Below are positions 17,076-26,125 of a stretch of DNA of 64,000 nt, piece by piece (the first letter of the stretch is position 1; each line of letters begins with the position of its first letter). Both the position numbers and the translations under genes were made by a program. The notes below the pieces were generated by a model that made no database searches, had not been told where the DNA came from, and saw only the letters and a list, made by a program, of their open reading frames with translations. Origin of the DNA: Halalkalibacter alkalisediminis (GTDB lineage: Bacteria; Bacillota; Bacilli; Bacillales; Bacillaceae_D); NCBI RefSeq assembly GCF_028610705.1, contig NZ_JAQQWT010000014.1, forward strand, positions 1 to 64,000. Direction: 5' to 3'.

Positions 17076-19025
17076 TTAGCGTTCTTTTTGCAATTCTACC
17101 CCGTCAGGTAAGATATCTTTAATCATCCTTACTAATTTTTCGTCCTGGTAAAGTCGATGATCAAAAATAGAAACGATTCCATGATCTTGATGCGTTCGTA
17201 TTAAACGACCGATTCCCTGGCGTAAGCGTAACATCATATAAGGTACATCAACATCCCAGAAAGCATCATCCGCTGATTTCCTCTTAGCTGCAAACACAGG
17301 ATCATTAGGAGGAAATGGCAAAGACCATATAATAACATTGGAAAGAGACTCTCCTGGAATGTCTAGTCCTTCCCATAAGCTTACTGCACAAAGAATAGAA
17401 TCCTTATCCTCCTGGAAGGTTGAGATTAATTGACTTACCTCTTGATCTCCTTCAAAAAGAAGATTAAATTTATGATAGAATACATCTTTCTTCGCTTCTT
17501 CTTTGAACGTACGTAGTTCTTCATCACTTGTAAATAAGAGAAGCGCTTTTCCATTTGTTTCTTCTATGACTTTTTTGGCTTCTTGCAGCTTGTTCTCATT
17601 TCCCTTAAGCATAGGTCCGTACATTTGCATCTGCTCTTGGTACTCAAAAGGAGACGAGACCGAAAATGATAGGTAACCTCCAATTCCAAGATTTCCAGCC
17701 AAATAACTAAAGGAACCGTTCGTTGATAGCGTTGCTGAAGTAAAGATAAACGGTAATTTTTTATTGAAGACCTGTTCTTTTAGAACCTCTTCCACTAACC
17801 GTGGCATGATAACCAATTTTATACCAACTTCATCTTCTTCGACCCAGGTGATTAAATTATTTTGAGCGACAAATAACTTGAGGGCATGATGAATCATATC
17901 AAGATGTTCTTCAACAATTTTTAATTGGTATTGATCAATCGTATACATTTCGCTCTCAAAAACAATTTCATCCTCAAGTCTTGCAATTAGTTCAACCAAT
18001 CTTTTTGCTTCTTGAGTAAGAACTAAACTTAATTCAAGCTCTCTTCGATTCGAGCCCTCCACTTTCTTAGCATGCTCACGCAAGACGAAAGAAAAATGTA
18101 GGCTTTGTGAGATCAACTCATCAACGAGAACGGCAAATTCTTCACGTACATCATTTTCTAGTAAACGTGTTAATAATTCTTCAACAACATCATGACGTAA
18201 TTGATAGGTAAGGGCTTTTTGTGCTGCTACTTCAAGCAAATGTCCTTCATCAAAAATAACAGTGCTAGCTTCAGGTAACAGTGGCAGCTGCCCTTCGCGT
18301 TTTCTTGATTCATAAGTCCACACATGCTCCATGTAAAAATCATGAGAACAAATTAATAGGTCCGTTGATTTTCGATAATGATCACGTGATAGCGTTTGAC
18401 CACACCGGTGACGCTGGTCACAGACAAAGCAATCTTGAAAAGCATCCCAACCAATTTTCCCCCACTCTTCGTCGTTTAAGTGCGGATATTCCTTGCGATT
18501 GCCATAATGATAGAACGATTGCAGTGTTTGATTCCCATTTACAAAAGGAGGTAAATCAAAATAAATGTCGTCAAATAGCTCATCGTACTGATCTTTTGAC
18601 CGTTCTTGATCGAGCTTTTGTAAACAAAGATATTGACTCTTTGACTTGGCTAATCTTGCATCAATGTCGATACCGAGAATGCGTGATAATTTATCAATAT
18701 CACCATCTTTTTTCACTAATTGTTCAATTAATGATTCATCTGCACAAGCAATTATAGCTGGTTTTCTCGTATATCTTGCATAGCAGATCGCATACAACAG
18801 GTAAACGATGGTTTTCCCCGTTCCGACACCAGCTTCAGCAAACATAATTTTCTTATCGATAAATGCTTTTTCTAGTTGAAATGCCATGTAAATTTGTTCA
18901 TCTCTAAGCTCTAGCCCAGCATCGGGTAATAGGTCATAAAAAACATCACCAATCCAATCATTCATTTGCTCAAAGAAGGATTGACTCGGGTCAAAGGTAA
19001 ACGGTAAACGATTATAAGTGTTCAA
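17076..19025 (-). CDS. DinG/YpvA-like ATP-dependent DNA helicase
   Basis: A 649-residue superfamily-2 XPD/DinG-type helicase. Walker A AGVGTGKT lies at residues 65-72, and the DEGH box at about 259-262. Four cysteines between them (about 134, 199, 202, 208) match an iron-sulphur cluster domain. C-terminal motifs include LWEGLDIPG and RLRQGIGRLIR. Such helicases unwind damaged or structured DNA 5'-3'. B. subtilis YpvA is the closest named type I recall. The start is TTG 19025 with GGAGG at 7-base spacing. Confidence 0.88.
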   Translation of the reverse strand: MNTYNRLPFTFDPSQSFFEQMNDWIGDVFYDLLPDAGLELRDEQIYMAFQLEKAFIDKKIMFAEAGVGTGKTIVYLLYAICYARYTRKPAIIACADESLIEQLVKKDGDIDKLSRILGIDIDARLAKSKSQYLCLQKLDQERSKDQYDELFDDIYFDLPPFVNGNQTLQSFYHYGNRKEYPHLNDEEWGKIGWDAFQDCFVCDQRHRCGQTLSRDHYRKSTDLLICSHDFYMEHVWTYESRKREGQLPLLPEASTVIFDEGHLLEVAAQKALTYQLRHDVVEELLTRLLENDVREEFAVLVDELISQSLHFSFVLREHAKKVEGSNRRELELSLVLTQEAKRLVELIARLEDEIVFESEMYTIDQYQLKIVEEHLDMIHHALKLFVAQNNLITWVEEDEVGIKLVIMPRLVEEVLKEQVFNKKLPFIFTSATLSTNGSFSYLAGNLGIGGYLSFSVSSPFEYQEQMQMYGPMLKGNENKLQEAKKVIEETNGKALLLFTSDEELRTFKEEAKKDVFYHKFNLLFEGDQEVSQLISTFQEDKDSILCAVSLWEGLDIPGESLSNVIIWSLPFPPNDPVFAAKRKSADDAFWDVDVPYMMLRLRQGIGRLIRTHQDHGIVSIFDHRLYQDEKLVRMIKDILPDGVELQKER

Positions 19026-19087
19026 GTTGAGGCCTCCGTATCATAACTAGATCAATAGGTAATTATCTTAGAAATTTAGTCATTTGT

Positions 19088-19146
19088 CAAAAAAAGAAAA
19101 AGAGAATGACTTACAAAGGTCCATGCATTGACCCTTGTAAGTCATC
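19088..19146 (-). terminator. Terminator after yciI-like gene
   Basis: A long stem (GATGACTTACAAGGGTC paired with GACCTTTGTAAGTCATTC) is followed on the minus strand by CTCTTTTTCTTTTTTT. It serves the 19221 gene. Confidence 0.85.
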
Positions 19147-19220
19147 CCTTTTGAAAAAACGTATGTAATAAGTCCTATTTTCGTTTCTTACCTAATCCTT
19201 TTTAACCCATTCAATCTCAA

Positions 19221-19478
19221 TTACATTTTTCCCCATTCATGTAATTTTAAGCTTCGAACACCTTTCACAACATAAGGATCCTTCTCAGCTAATTCAAGTG
19301 CTTCTTCATATGAGTCCGTTTCATAAATAACCATTCCACCTGCTCCGTCTAAAAAAGGACCTTTTGCAAAGATTTTTCCTTCCTTTACTAAGCCATCTAG
19401 ATAAGCCAAGTGATCTGGACGATAGGTTGCGTTTAACTCCTCATCTTTCATGTATAAAAGTGCTGCAAAAAATGCCAT
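19221..19478 (-). CDS. YciI-like protein
   Basis: An 85-residue YCII-related ferredoxin-like fold protein. The conserved His of HLAYLDGL and the GPFLDGAGGMVIYE strand are visible. These small proteins are thought to bind or act on small metabolites through a His-Asp pair; no reaction is assigned here. The start ATG 19478 follows AGGGAGAG. It is separated from the CBS gene by 29 bases and may be cotranscribed with it. Confidence 0.8.
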   Translation of the reverse strand: MAFFAALLYMKDEELNATYRPDHLAYLDGLVKEGKIFAKGPFLDGAGGMVIYETDSYEEALELAEKDPYVVKGVRSLKLHEWGKM

Positions 19479-19507
19479 AACTCATCTCTCCCTTTACTTT
19501 TAGTGTA

Positions 19508-19924
19508 TTAGCTTGCATTTCCTTTATCAACTAAATTCGCATAATATTCAATAATTTCTCTTCTTCTGATGATGCCAATAAAAATACCGTGGTCATCCAC
19601 AACTGGAATAAAATTTTGGGATATGGCAAGAGTGAGCAAGCCCTTCATCTCAGAATCTATCCGAACGGGCATGTTCTTCATTCGCCTTTTAATATCTTTT
19701 AACTGAATTTGTTCAGCCATCTCAAGAGAAAAGGAATGAGTATTTTTGATTTGCCAAAGCAAATCCCCCTCCGTTATAGTACCTATGTATTTACCATGCC
19801 GATCAATGATGGGAACGGCTGAATATTTATGATGTTCCATTTTCTCTAAAGTTTGTCTCATTGTAGATTCAAGTTCTAAGTATGCAACCTCTGCTTTTGG
19901 CAATAAAAAAAATGAGATATTCAT
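19508..19924 (-). CDS. Two-CBS-domain protein
   Basis: A 138-residue stand-alone CBS pair: YSAVPIIDRHGKYIGTITEGD in the first and IPVVDDHGIFIGIIRRREII in the second. CBS pairs usually bind adenine nucleotides and act as sensors for a partner. It resembles the small CBS proteins of Bacillus but is not clearly CbpB. The N-terminus (MNISFFLLPKAEVAYLE) is soluble despite some hydrophobicity. The start ATG 19924 has AAAGGGA about 11 bases upstream. Confidence 0.8.
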   Translation of the reverse strand: MNISFFLLPKAEVAYLELESTMRQTLEKMEHHKYSAVPIIDRHGKYIGTITEGDLLWQIKNTHSFSLEMAEQIQLKDIKRRMKNMPVRIDSEMKGLLTLAISQNFIPVVDDHGIFIGIIRRREIIEYYANLVDKGNAS

Positions 19925-20012
19925 AGACGATCTTCCCTTTCACAACAGTTTCATCTCAATATCTATTATACTCGAAAAAAAGAAAAATTACCAAAAACTG
20001 TTGAATAGAAGG

Positions 20013-20045
20013 GATGACTCAGGTAATTTATACTTGAGTCATCTC
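20013..20045. terminator. Hairpin after the 20053 gene
   Basis: Stem GATGACTCA / TGAGTCATC with a loop of about 13 bases. It lies just past the stop of the minus-strand 20053 gene. The T-run is better on the plus side (CACTTTTTTT), so its direction is uncertain. Confidence 0.5.
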
Positions 20046-20052
20046 ACTTTTT

Positions 20053-20376
20053 TTAAACTAAAAGCAGTTCGTATACACCGTTTAACTGCTGAACACGCTC
20101 TTCATCTTGTTCATTTCTTGCATAATCCAGTTCATACTGAAGGACTAAATTAAGAATCGTTGCTTCATTTTCTTCAAGGTCTCGAACAAACTCATCTTCA
20201 TTAGCATAGTTATTTTGCTCGAGTTTGTTATAAATTCTTTGGCAAATTTTATGATTCTCAATATGATTTGAAAGAGATTCGCGCAGAAAACCTAAATTAG
20301 AATCCAAATTTGTCACCCTTTCTGTTTGAGGTTGCTGACTTCTATTAGGATGTGGTTTTTTATGAAAAAAATTCAT
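20053..20376 (-). CDS. Conserved-looking hypothetical protein, 107 aa
   Basis: Not recognised. A polar N-terminal tail rich in His, Asn and Gln (to about residue 25) is followed by an all-helical, acidic body with regular heptad-like spacing (NHIENHKICQRIYNKLE, DEFVRDLEENEATILNLV). One Cys, no TM segment. Coding character is good and a ribosome-site-like GGAAGA precedes ATG 20376. Size and composition fit a small regulatory or adaptor protein, but that is a guess. Confidence 0.6.
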   Translation of the reverse strand: MNFFHKKPHPNRSQQPQTERVTNLDSNLGFLRESLSNHIENHKICQRIYNKLEQNNYANEDEFVRDLEENEATILNLVLQYELDYARNEQDEERVQQLNGVYELLLV

Positions 20377-20493
20377 GTTTCTTCCGCATCTATCCTGATA
20401 TAAATTTCAATTTAAATGACAGCACACGCTCAATAAAAGGAACAAACCAACTTCTCTAAACGTAACCTTACTGCACCAGTTAAATGGAGTAAT

Positions 20494-21858
20494 TTACTCC
20501 TTCTCTTTTCCTTTTTTATCTCCCCTGGTAAATAAGAACAAAGAAAAGACTAACAAAACTGAAAAGCCAAGAAAAATATTGCGATAGCTGACAGCTGGTA
20601 ATAAATCAGATTGCCACACTAGCAATAACCCAGATAACGCCACGCCTAACGCTCCTCCAAAAAATTGCATTAGTTGAACAAGTCCCATCCCAGCTCCAAC
20701 CTCTTGTCTTGGTAATAACCTGGTTACCTCATTAGACGTACTTGAAGTCAAAGCAGAAAACCCTATACTCATAAACATATAAGTAATCATAATCGCATAA
20801 GGTGTTACACTCGAAAAGAAGGCAAATAAGGTTGATGCAACCAAAAGAAAAAAATGACCTAATACGATAATAGGTCTGTTGCCAAATCGATCAATCATAC
20901 GTCCAATAAGAGGAGCTACGATTGCCGAAAGAATAGCACCAGGAAAGATAATCAATCCAATAACTGCCGGCCCCTTATTAAAAACATCCGAAAGAATCAT
21001 CGGCATTAAAAACAAAGAGGAGAAGTGAATGATAAAGGCTGTGAACGCTACAAATTGCAACTTTACATAAGAACGATTCCTCATTAAGCTTGGTTGAATA
21101 AAAGGGATTTGAATTTTATTAATATGCTTCCACAACCAGATTACACTAACCAGGCTCCCGATAAAAAAATAGATAGACAGCGTTGATAGGAACAACAATA
21201 AGCCTGTTACACTAATACCTGTAAGAACAGCTCCGATGAAATCAAATTTAACCATTTTCACTTCTTCATTTGGAAGCAATTTAAGAAAAATAGGGGCTAA
21301 CAAAATGATCAATCCCGTAATAACAAATAGATAATTCCATCCTAAATATTGAGTAATGGCTCCTCCAATGACCGGCCCTAACCCAAATCCTAATGATGCT
21401 GCTGAGGCTATAAATGACATAGCTCTCCCACGCCTAGATATTGGGATATAGCGGCTAGCAAGAATCATCGCTAAACCAGGAACAGCACCTGCACCAAGAG
21501 CCTGTAAAGCCCTTGCTACAAGCAACCAACTGTATTGATGGGCAAACAAACCAATTATTGAAGCCACTCCGAGTAAAGTCAAACCTATTAATAAGAGGCG
21601 CTTGATTGGGATGAAGTCTGATAACCGACTATAGGTAACGGTCGCTATTGCAAACGCAATTGAATAGCCCGATACAATCCATGAAGCATCTGCTGATGTT
21701 AAAAAGAAATCACTTGAAACCGTAGGGAGGGCTACATTAAACATAGTCGTATTCATGACTACCATCCATACGGTTAAGCTCCATAAAAGAACAATTTTAT
21801 TTTCATGTTTAAGAACGAACTCTTTTTTCTTAGAAAGGCTAGTTGCTTCTGTTGACAT
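20494..21858 (-). CDS. MFS drug exporter, DHA2-like
   Basis: A 454-residue multidrug-type MFS transporter with about 14 hydrophobic segments. Seen: motif C GFGLGPVIGG near residue 155 and RLSDFIPIKRLL as motif A after helix 2; the opening NTTMFNVALPTV is typical of DHA2 exporters. It probably expels a toxic compound by proton antiport. The start ATG 21858 has GGTGTG upstream. A 7-bp inverted repeat in the leader (21878-21901) suggests repressor control, but no regulator gene is adjacent. Confidence 0.85.
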   Translation of the reverse strand: MSTEATSLSKKKEFVLKHENKIVLLWSLTVWMVVMNTTMFNVALPTVSSDFFLTSADASWIVSGYSIAFAIATVTYSRLSDFIPIKRLLLIGLTLLGVASIIGLFAHQYSWLLVARALQALGAGAVPGLAMILASRYIPISRRGRAMSFIASAASLGFGLGPVIGGAITQYLGWNYLFVITGLIILLAPIFLKLLPNEEVKMVKFDFIGAVLTGISVTGLLLFLSTLSIYFFIGSLVSVIWLWKHINKIQIPFIQPSLMRNRSYVKLQFVAFTAFIIHFSSLFLMPMILSDVFNKGPAVIGLIIFPGAILSAIVAPLIGRMIDRFGNRPIIVLGHFFLLVASTLFAFFSSVTPYAIMITYMFMSIGFSALTSSTSNEVTRLLPRQEVGAGMGLVQLMQFFGGALGVALSGLLLVWQSDLLPAVSYRNIFLGFSVLLVFSLFLFTRGDKKGKEKE

Positions 21859-21877
21859 TTTTCACACCAGATTTCTG

Positions 21878-21901
21878 TTGTTAGTTGATTTCCTCTAACA
21901 A
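21878..21901 (-). promoter_or_regulatory. Inverted repeat in the MFS leader
   Basis: TTGTTAG-N10-CTAACAA, a perfect 7-bp palindrome 20 bases upstream of the MFS start. It could be a repressor operator or a weak RNA stem. Confidence 0.4.
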
Positions 21902-21922
21902 TATACGCTCGTTTATGTAACT

Positions 21923-22771
21923 TCATTTCAAAAAAAGTTGTATTTGCTGAAACTGTTGCTTCGCATCTTTGTATCCAAGTGAATAAAGGTCTTGTAATTT
22001 CTGTTGATTCCGCTCAATTCTTTTTACAGCCAGCTCTTTACTCGGTTGAATCAAAAGTACATTACCTTCCTTTATCCCTTCTTTAATAAAGTCAACGGTT
22101 TCATTATATAGACGATATCTTTGTGCTAAAAGTGGAGCTATTTTAGGATATTTCCTACAAAGGAACGGGAATAATCCTGACCATTTACTTTTCTGTAAAC
22201 GGTACTCTTCTTCCTTTGTCATCACAACAATATTTTTTCTATAGCCTTCTTGCTGAGCTTTTTTTATTGGAATCGGATCGCTAATTCCGCCATCTAATAA
22301 AGTAAATCCGTTGTGTTCAACTACTGGAGCTATGAAAGGAAGAGAACTTGACGCACGCAATATTTTTAAAATATCCTTTCCAAGTTCTTGCTTTTCAAAG
22401 TACCTAGCTTCACCCGTTTGGCAATCCGTTGTCACAACAACAAAATTTCCTTTCTCTTTTTCAAAACGATTATAATCAAATGGAACCATTTGATTAGGAA
22501 TCATGTCAAACAAAAAGTCCATTCCAAAAAGCTCTCGTCTTGCGATAAAATTTCGAAAAGAAAGAAATCTAGGGTCACTCACCAGGTCAACATTGACCCT
22601 TTTATTTCTCCCCTTTTGTCGAGATAAATAAGAAGCAGCCATACAAGCTCCGGCAGAAACACCAATTACATATGGAAAATACAACTCATGTTCCATAAAA
22701 AATTCCAACACCCCGGCTGTATAGAGACCTCTCATCCCTCCTCCTTCAAGTACCAACCCAACTTGATTCAT
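21923..22771 (-). CDS. Patatin-like phospholipase
   Basis: A 282-residue patatin-family acyl hydrolase with a Ser-Asp dyad. The oxyanion loop GGGMRG is at residues 10-15, nucleophile GVSAG (Ser39) at 37-41, and DGG with the catalytic Asp160 follows. It would hydrolyse membrane lipids or lysolipids; B. subtilis YqhO is similar in size and motifs. The start is ATG 22771 with GAGAGGG about 8 bases upstream; an earlier in-frame TTG lies within that site. Confidence 0.87.
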   Translation of the reverse strand: MNQVGLVLEGGGMRGLYTAGVLEFFMEHELYFPYVIGVSAGACMAASYLSRQKGRNKRVNVDLVSDPRFLSFRNFIARRELFGMDFLFDMIPNQMVPFDYNRFEKEKGNFVVVTTDCQTGEARYFEKQELGKDILKILRASSSLPFIAPVVEHNGFTLLDGGISDPIPIKKAQQEGYRKNIVVMTKEEEYRLQKSKWSGLFPFLCRKYPKIAPLLAQRYRLYNETVDFIKEGIKEGNVLLIQPSKELAVKRIERNQQKLQDLYSLGYKDAKQQFQQIQLFLK

Positions 22772-22879
22772 ATAGATTCCCTCTCTCAATCACACTTACA
22801 TTCTCTTATTCTTATTATCTCATCTAATTGTAATTGTGACAAAAATTTGATCGTATACATGGTTAATTTCAAAAAGACT

Positions 22880-22919
22880 TTGTTACATCTTTCACAAAGT
22901 TTATTATTCATGCTATTAT
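22880..22919 (+). promoter_or_regulatory. Promoter with Rex-like operator for 22972 gene
   Basis: A sigma-A-type promoter (-35 TTCACA at 22891-22896, 17-base spacer, -10 TATTAT at 22914-22919). The -35 is part of an 18-bp imperfect palindrome, TTGTTACATCTTTCACAA (22880-22897). This matches the Rex consensus TTGTGA-N6-TCACAA at all fixed positions except one. Confidence 0.55.
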
Positions 22920-22971
22920 ATGAAAAACAATATAACAAAGTTAAAAACATTGAATATAGAGGTGTATATAT

Positions 22972-23973
22972 ATGGGAAAAAAATTGTTTCTATCATTATT
23001 TTTAGTCTTAGGGATTCTATTTACTCCATTTTTTGCAGATGCTCATGTGAAATGGTTCACAGAGTTAGAACCACAAAAAGAATCGATTGAGCAAATCATT
23101 AATCCGCAATTCTTATTTGTTACTTTACTTTCTGCGATCATTTTAGCAATTCTTCCTCAAGTACTTCCAAAATTAATGTCTTGGGGACCTTTTAAGAAAA
23201 TTGATATGAAGTTAGAAAGCTATCGATCTTACTCTACACTGATTTTAAAATATGGAACAGCTGCTGCTCTGGTTCTACAAGTTCTTACAGGAGCTTTATT
23301 TGCACCGGAATTAAGTCATTATTCGACTTTATTAACGATTTTAAGTTGGATTGCGATTGCCTGTTTACTAATTCCAAACCCATATGCCACAAAAATCGGT
23401 GCTCTTGTCTTATTAACTTTATTTGGTGTTATGATTTTCGATTATGGAATTTTCCACATGCTTGACTATGCATTTTATCTTGCCATAATATTTGTTTTGC
23501 TTATGACAAAAACAAAATATGAGAAGTGGAGTTTTCCATTCTTATATTTAGCTACCGGTCTATCCCTCTGTTGGGTCGCTGTGGAAAAATGGGTGTACCC
23601 TGAAATGTCCGTTGATATTGTTAGTAATCACCAAGTCCCAACTTTCTTTTTTTCACCAGAAACCTTTGTTTCTTTAAGTGCTTTTATTGAATTCATAGTC
23701 GGTTATTTATTAATTGTTGGAATATTAAACCGTCTTCTCTCGTTCGTATTAACCGGAGTTTTTGTCATGACGACAATGTTATTTGGATGGGTTGAGGTTG
23801 TTGGTCATTTTATGATCCATATCGTTCTGATTATCTTCATAATTGAAGGAATCTCTTTTTACAAACCACCTATCAAAATTCATAAAACCATCTTTGATCA
23901 AATGATCTTTGTGTTCTTGAATTTCATTTTCGTCTTGGCAACGATTTTGTTAATCTATTATCGTTTTGCTTAA
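22972..23973 (+). CDS. Polytopic membrane protein, DoxX-like
   Basis: A 333-residue membrane protein with eight to nine hydrophobic helices. The N-terminus (hydrophobic core then FFADAHVKWFTE) looks like a cleaved signal peptide or first helix with an outward loop. Trp/His/Glu residues in WVAVEKWVYPE, SAFIEFIVGYLL and WVEVVGHFMIH are typical of DoxX/DoxD-like proteins, so a redox-linked role is possible but not shown. The start ATG 22972 has GAGGTG. The upstream Rex-like site points to control by NADH/NAD+ or oxygen limitation (inference). Confidence 0.65.
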   Translation: MGKKLFLSLFLVLGILFTPFFADAHVKWFTELEPQKESIEQIINPQFLFVTLLSAIILAILPQVLPKLMSWGPFKKIDMKLESYRSYSTLILKYGTAAALVLQVLTGALFAPELSHYSTLLTILSWIAIACLLIPNPYATKIGALVLLTLFGVMIFDYGIFHMLDYAFYLAIIFVLLMTKTKYEKWSFPFLYLATGLSLCWVAVEKWVYPEMSVDIVSNHQVPTFFFSPETFVSLSAFIEFIVGYLLIVGILNRLLSFVLTGVFVMTTMLFGWVEVVGHFMIHIVLIIFIIEGISFYKPPIKIHKTIFDQMIFVFLNFIFVLATILLIYYRFA

Positions 23974-24025
23974 ATTTTTTTTGAATTTAAAAGAAGAAAA
24001 AACTTCTGCTATCTTTAAATCTCAC

Positions 24026-24062
24026 AAAAAGGCGTCTTCTCAAGGATGAGAAACGCCTTTTT
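24026..24062. terminator. Bidirectional terminator, 22972 gene / ilvE
   Basis: AAAAAGGCGT / ACGCCTTTTT outer stem with a TTCTCA/TGAGAA inner stem between two convergent genes. Confidence 0.9.
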
Positions 24063-24074
24063 GAATTTTTTTAA

Positions 24075-25142
24075 TTAAACTTCAACAGTCCAGTTATATC
24101 GATCTTCTATCTTCCCTGTTTGAATGCCTGTTAGTGTGTCATATAACTTTCTAGATAACTCACCCATCTCTCGGTTGTTAATAACCATATTCCGCTGTCC
24201 CCAATTCAGTTCACCTACAGGAGAAATAACAGCAGCTGTTCCTGTACCAAAGGCTTCTTCTAACTCACCTCGATCATATGCCTGATAAATTTCTTCTAGA
24301 GAAATTCGTCTTTCAATAACCGGGACACCCCAATCCTTTAATAGTTCAATGATAGACATGCGAGTTACGCCTTCTAAAATACTTCCGTTCAATTCGGGTG
24401 TAATGACTTCACCATTAACTTTAAAGAAGACATTCATACTTCCTACTTCTTCGATAAACTTCTTTTCCACCCCATCAAGCCAAAGAACTTGTGAATAGCC
24501 TTTTTCCGTTGCCCGTTCCTGTGCTTTGTAAGCCGCTGCATAGTTCCCTGCAGTCTTAGCTGTACCTGTACCACCTTTAACAGCTCTCGTATACTCGTCT
24601 TCAACATAGATACCAACAGGTTTAATCCCTTCTTTGTAATAGGAACCTACTGGTGATAAGATCATCATAAATTGATACGAATTCGCTGGAGTCAGATTGA
24701 TGTTTGGCTCTGTTGCAATAATAAATGGTCTGATGTAAAGAGAATTCCCTTCTAAAGCTGGGACCCACTCTTTTTCAACTTCGATTAATTTCTTTAAAGC
24801 GACTAAAGCCAATTCTTCGTCAATAGCCGGAATGCTGATTCTCTCACTTGATAGATTTAATCTTCGGAAATTTTTCTCAGGTCTAAACAACAATATACGG
24901 TCATCAGGTGTTCGATACGCTTTTAATCCTTCAAATACAGTTTGTCCATAATGAAAAATCATCGCAGATGGCTCAAGTGTGATGGGAGCATAAGGAACAA
25001 TACGAGGATCATACCAGCCTTTCTCTTCAGAATAATCCATGACAAACATGTGATCTGAAAAATATTTTCCAAATGCAATATTGTCTGCATTCGGCTTTGG
25101 CTTCTTATTCGTACTATGTACTACTTCAATCGTTCTTGTCAT
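24075..25142 (-). CDS. ilvE: Branched-chain amino acid aminotransferase
   Basis: A 355-residue class IV PLP enzyme that interconverts leucine, isoleucine and valine with their 2-oxo acids. The PLP lysine is in GTGTAKTAGNYAAAY, preceded by YFSDHMFVMDY and FHYGQTVFEGLKAYR; FGTGTAAVISPVG near the C-terminus binds phosphate. Length and motifs fit the long, YbgE/YwaA-type enzyme of Bacillus. The start ATG 25142 has AGGAGTG six bases upstream. No T-box or leucine leader is visible in the 200 bases upstream. Confidence 0.95.
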   Translation of the reverse strand: MTRTIEVVHSTNKKPKPNADNIAFGKYFSDHMFVMDYSEEKGWYDPRIVPYAPITLEPSAMIFHYGQTVFEGLKAYRTPDDRILLFRPEKNFRRLNLSSERISIPAIDEELALVALKKLIEVEKEWVPALEGNSLYIRPFIIATEPNINLTPANSYQFMMILSPVGSYYKEGIKPVGIYVEDEYTRAVKGGTGTAKTAGNYAAAYKAQERATEKGYSQVLWLDGVEKKFIEEVGSMNVFFKVNGEVITPELNGSILEGVTRMSIIELLKDWGVPVIERRISLEEIYQAYDRGELEEAFGTGTAAVISPVGELNWGQRNMVINNREMGELSRKLYDTLTGIQTGKIEDRYNWTVEV

Positions 25143-25315
25143 GTCTTTCACTCCTATGTAACTGATATGTAATTATTGTAAATAGTTCTTCTGCAGAATA
25201 CAAGAAAATCCAATCGCACTTAAGAAAAACGCCGCTGAACGTCTTTACTTAGAAACAACATGCGAAGCGTACAAAAGCCTGCAATGTAACTACCAATTTA
25301 CTTTCTGATCTTCTA

Positions 25316-25351
25316 AAAAGAAAAAGAGTGATTTCTTAATCACTCTTTCAT
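25316..25351 (-). terminator. Terminator after the 25359 gene
   Basis: AAGAGTGATT / AATCACTCTT stem followed on the minus strand by TTTCTTTTT. Confidence 0.85.
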
Positions 25352-25358
25352 AGCTCTC

Positions 25359-25847
25359 TTACTTTTTTGCTCTTTTATCTAATTCTACTTTTATATCCTC
25401 ATGAAAGGCTGCAAGGACACTCGGTTCAAGGTGTACCGATTCTGTTTCGACCACATCTTCTAACAACTGTTTGTTCTTATAGAACTCTTCTTTATCTGCA
25501 TTATAATAAAATCTTACAGCATCTTCTTCCTTCAGATACTTTTTCCCTAGTTTCAAAAGAAATGTTACCGGTAAACCACGAACAGACAATGATGTGCCTT
25601 TTTCTTCAGCCAGCTCTTGTTTATTCATTTTTTTATTTTCTTGGTTCCCTTGACCCATCAATAAAATTTCTTTTGCCACTTCGTTTTTAGTTAACACTTT
25701 TTTTAAAGCTTTTTGTCTAATTCTTTTCTTCTTTGACTTCACCTGAACTTTTTCAAGGCTCATCGCAATGAAATCCTTATATTCAAGCCCACTATTTTCA
25801 ATAGCCTTCCTTAACTCTACGTTTTCATATGTACGTTTCTTCAACAA
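25359..25847 (-). CDS. Hypothetical basic/helical protein, 162 aa
   Basis: Not recognised. The central third is strikingly lysine-rich (KSKKKRIRQKALKKVL), followed by an acidic C-terminal half with strands around LSVRGLPVTFLLKL and VRFYYNADKEEFY. It lacks Cys and TM helices. The basic region could bind nucleic acid, but no known domain is evident. Start: two consecutive TTG codons at 25847/25844 follow AAGGGG; I take the first. It has its own terminator. Confidence 0.55.
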   Translation of the reverse strand: MLKKRTYENVELRKAIENSGLEYKDFIAMSLEKVQVKSKKKRIRQKALKKVLTKNEVAKEILLMGQGNQENKKMNKQELAEEKGTSLSVRGLPVTFLLKLGKKYLKEEDAVRFYYNADKEEFYKNKQLLEDVVETESVHLEPSVLAAFHEDIKVELDKRAKK

Positions 25848-26037
25848 ATCAAAAACCCCTTACTGTCTTAAGATGTCATAGTAAAATGAGAATGAGTAAT
25901 GATAGATTATCTCCCTTTACTATAGTACCAAAATCCCGACTCTTTTTGTGTAATTAATGTTAAAATTCTACTTGAAGTCCTAGTAACCGTGTTTTGTCTC
26001 TATCATTATAACTTGCCTACCGTAAAAAAACTGTCGC

Positions 26038-26062
26038 AAATTGCTCGTCGAGCAATTTTTTT
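26038..26062 (+). terminator. Orphan intrinsic terminator before the SDR gene
   Basis: AAATTGCTC-GTC-GAGCAATTT, a 9-bp stem with a 3-base loop, then a run of T. No plus-strand gene lies upstream of it until the 22972 gene, which has its own terminator. Either a short RNA ends here or it insulates the SDR promoter that begins at its T-run. Confidence 0.7.
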
Positions 26063-26089
26063 GACTTCGTATTTGTAATTATGTAAAAT
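26061..26089 (+). promoter_or_regulatory. Sigma-A promoter of the SDR gene
   Basis: TTGACT (26061-26066), 17-base spacer, TAAAAT (26084-26089). Transcription would begin near 26096, about 30 bases before the GTG start. Confidence 0.75.
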
Positions 26090-26125
26090 ACAACCCTATC
26101 TTACATATTGAGAGGGGAATTTTGC

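Noticed and set aside
22688-23005. Plus-strand frame upstream of the 22972 gene
   Set aside because: Overlaps the patatin start, the promoter and the next gene's start; not protein-like.
25143-25315. Leucine leader or T-box before ilvE
   Set aside because: No specifier stem, T-box motif or terminator pair seen.
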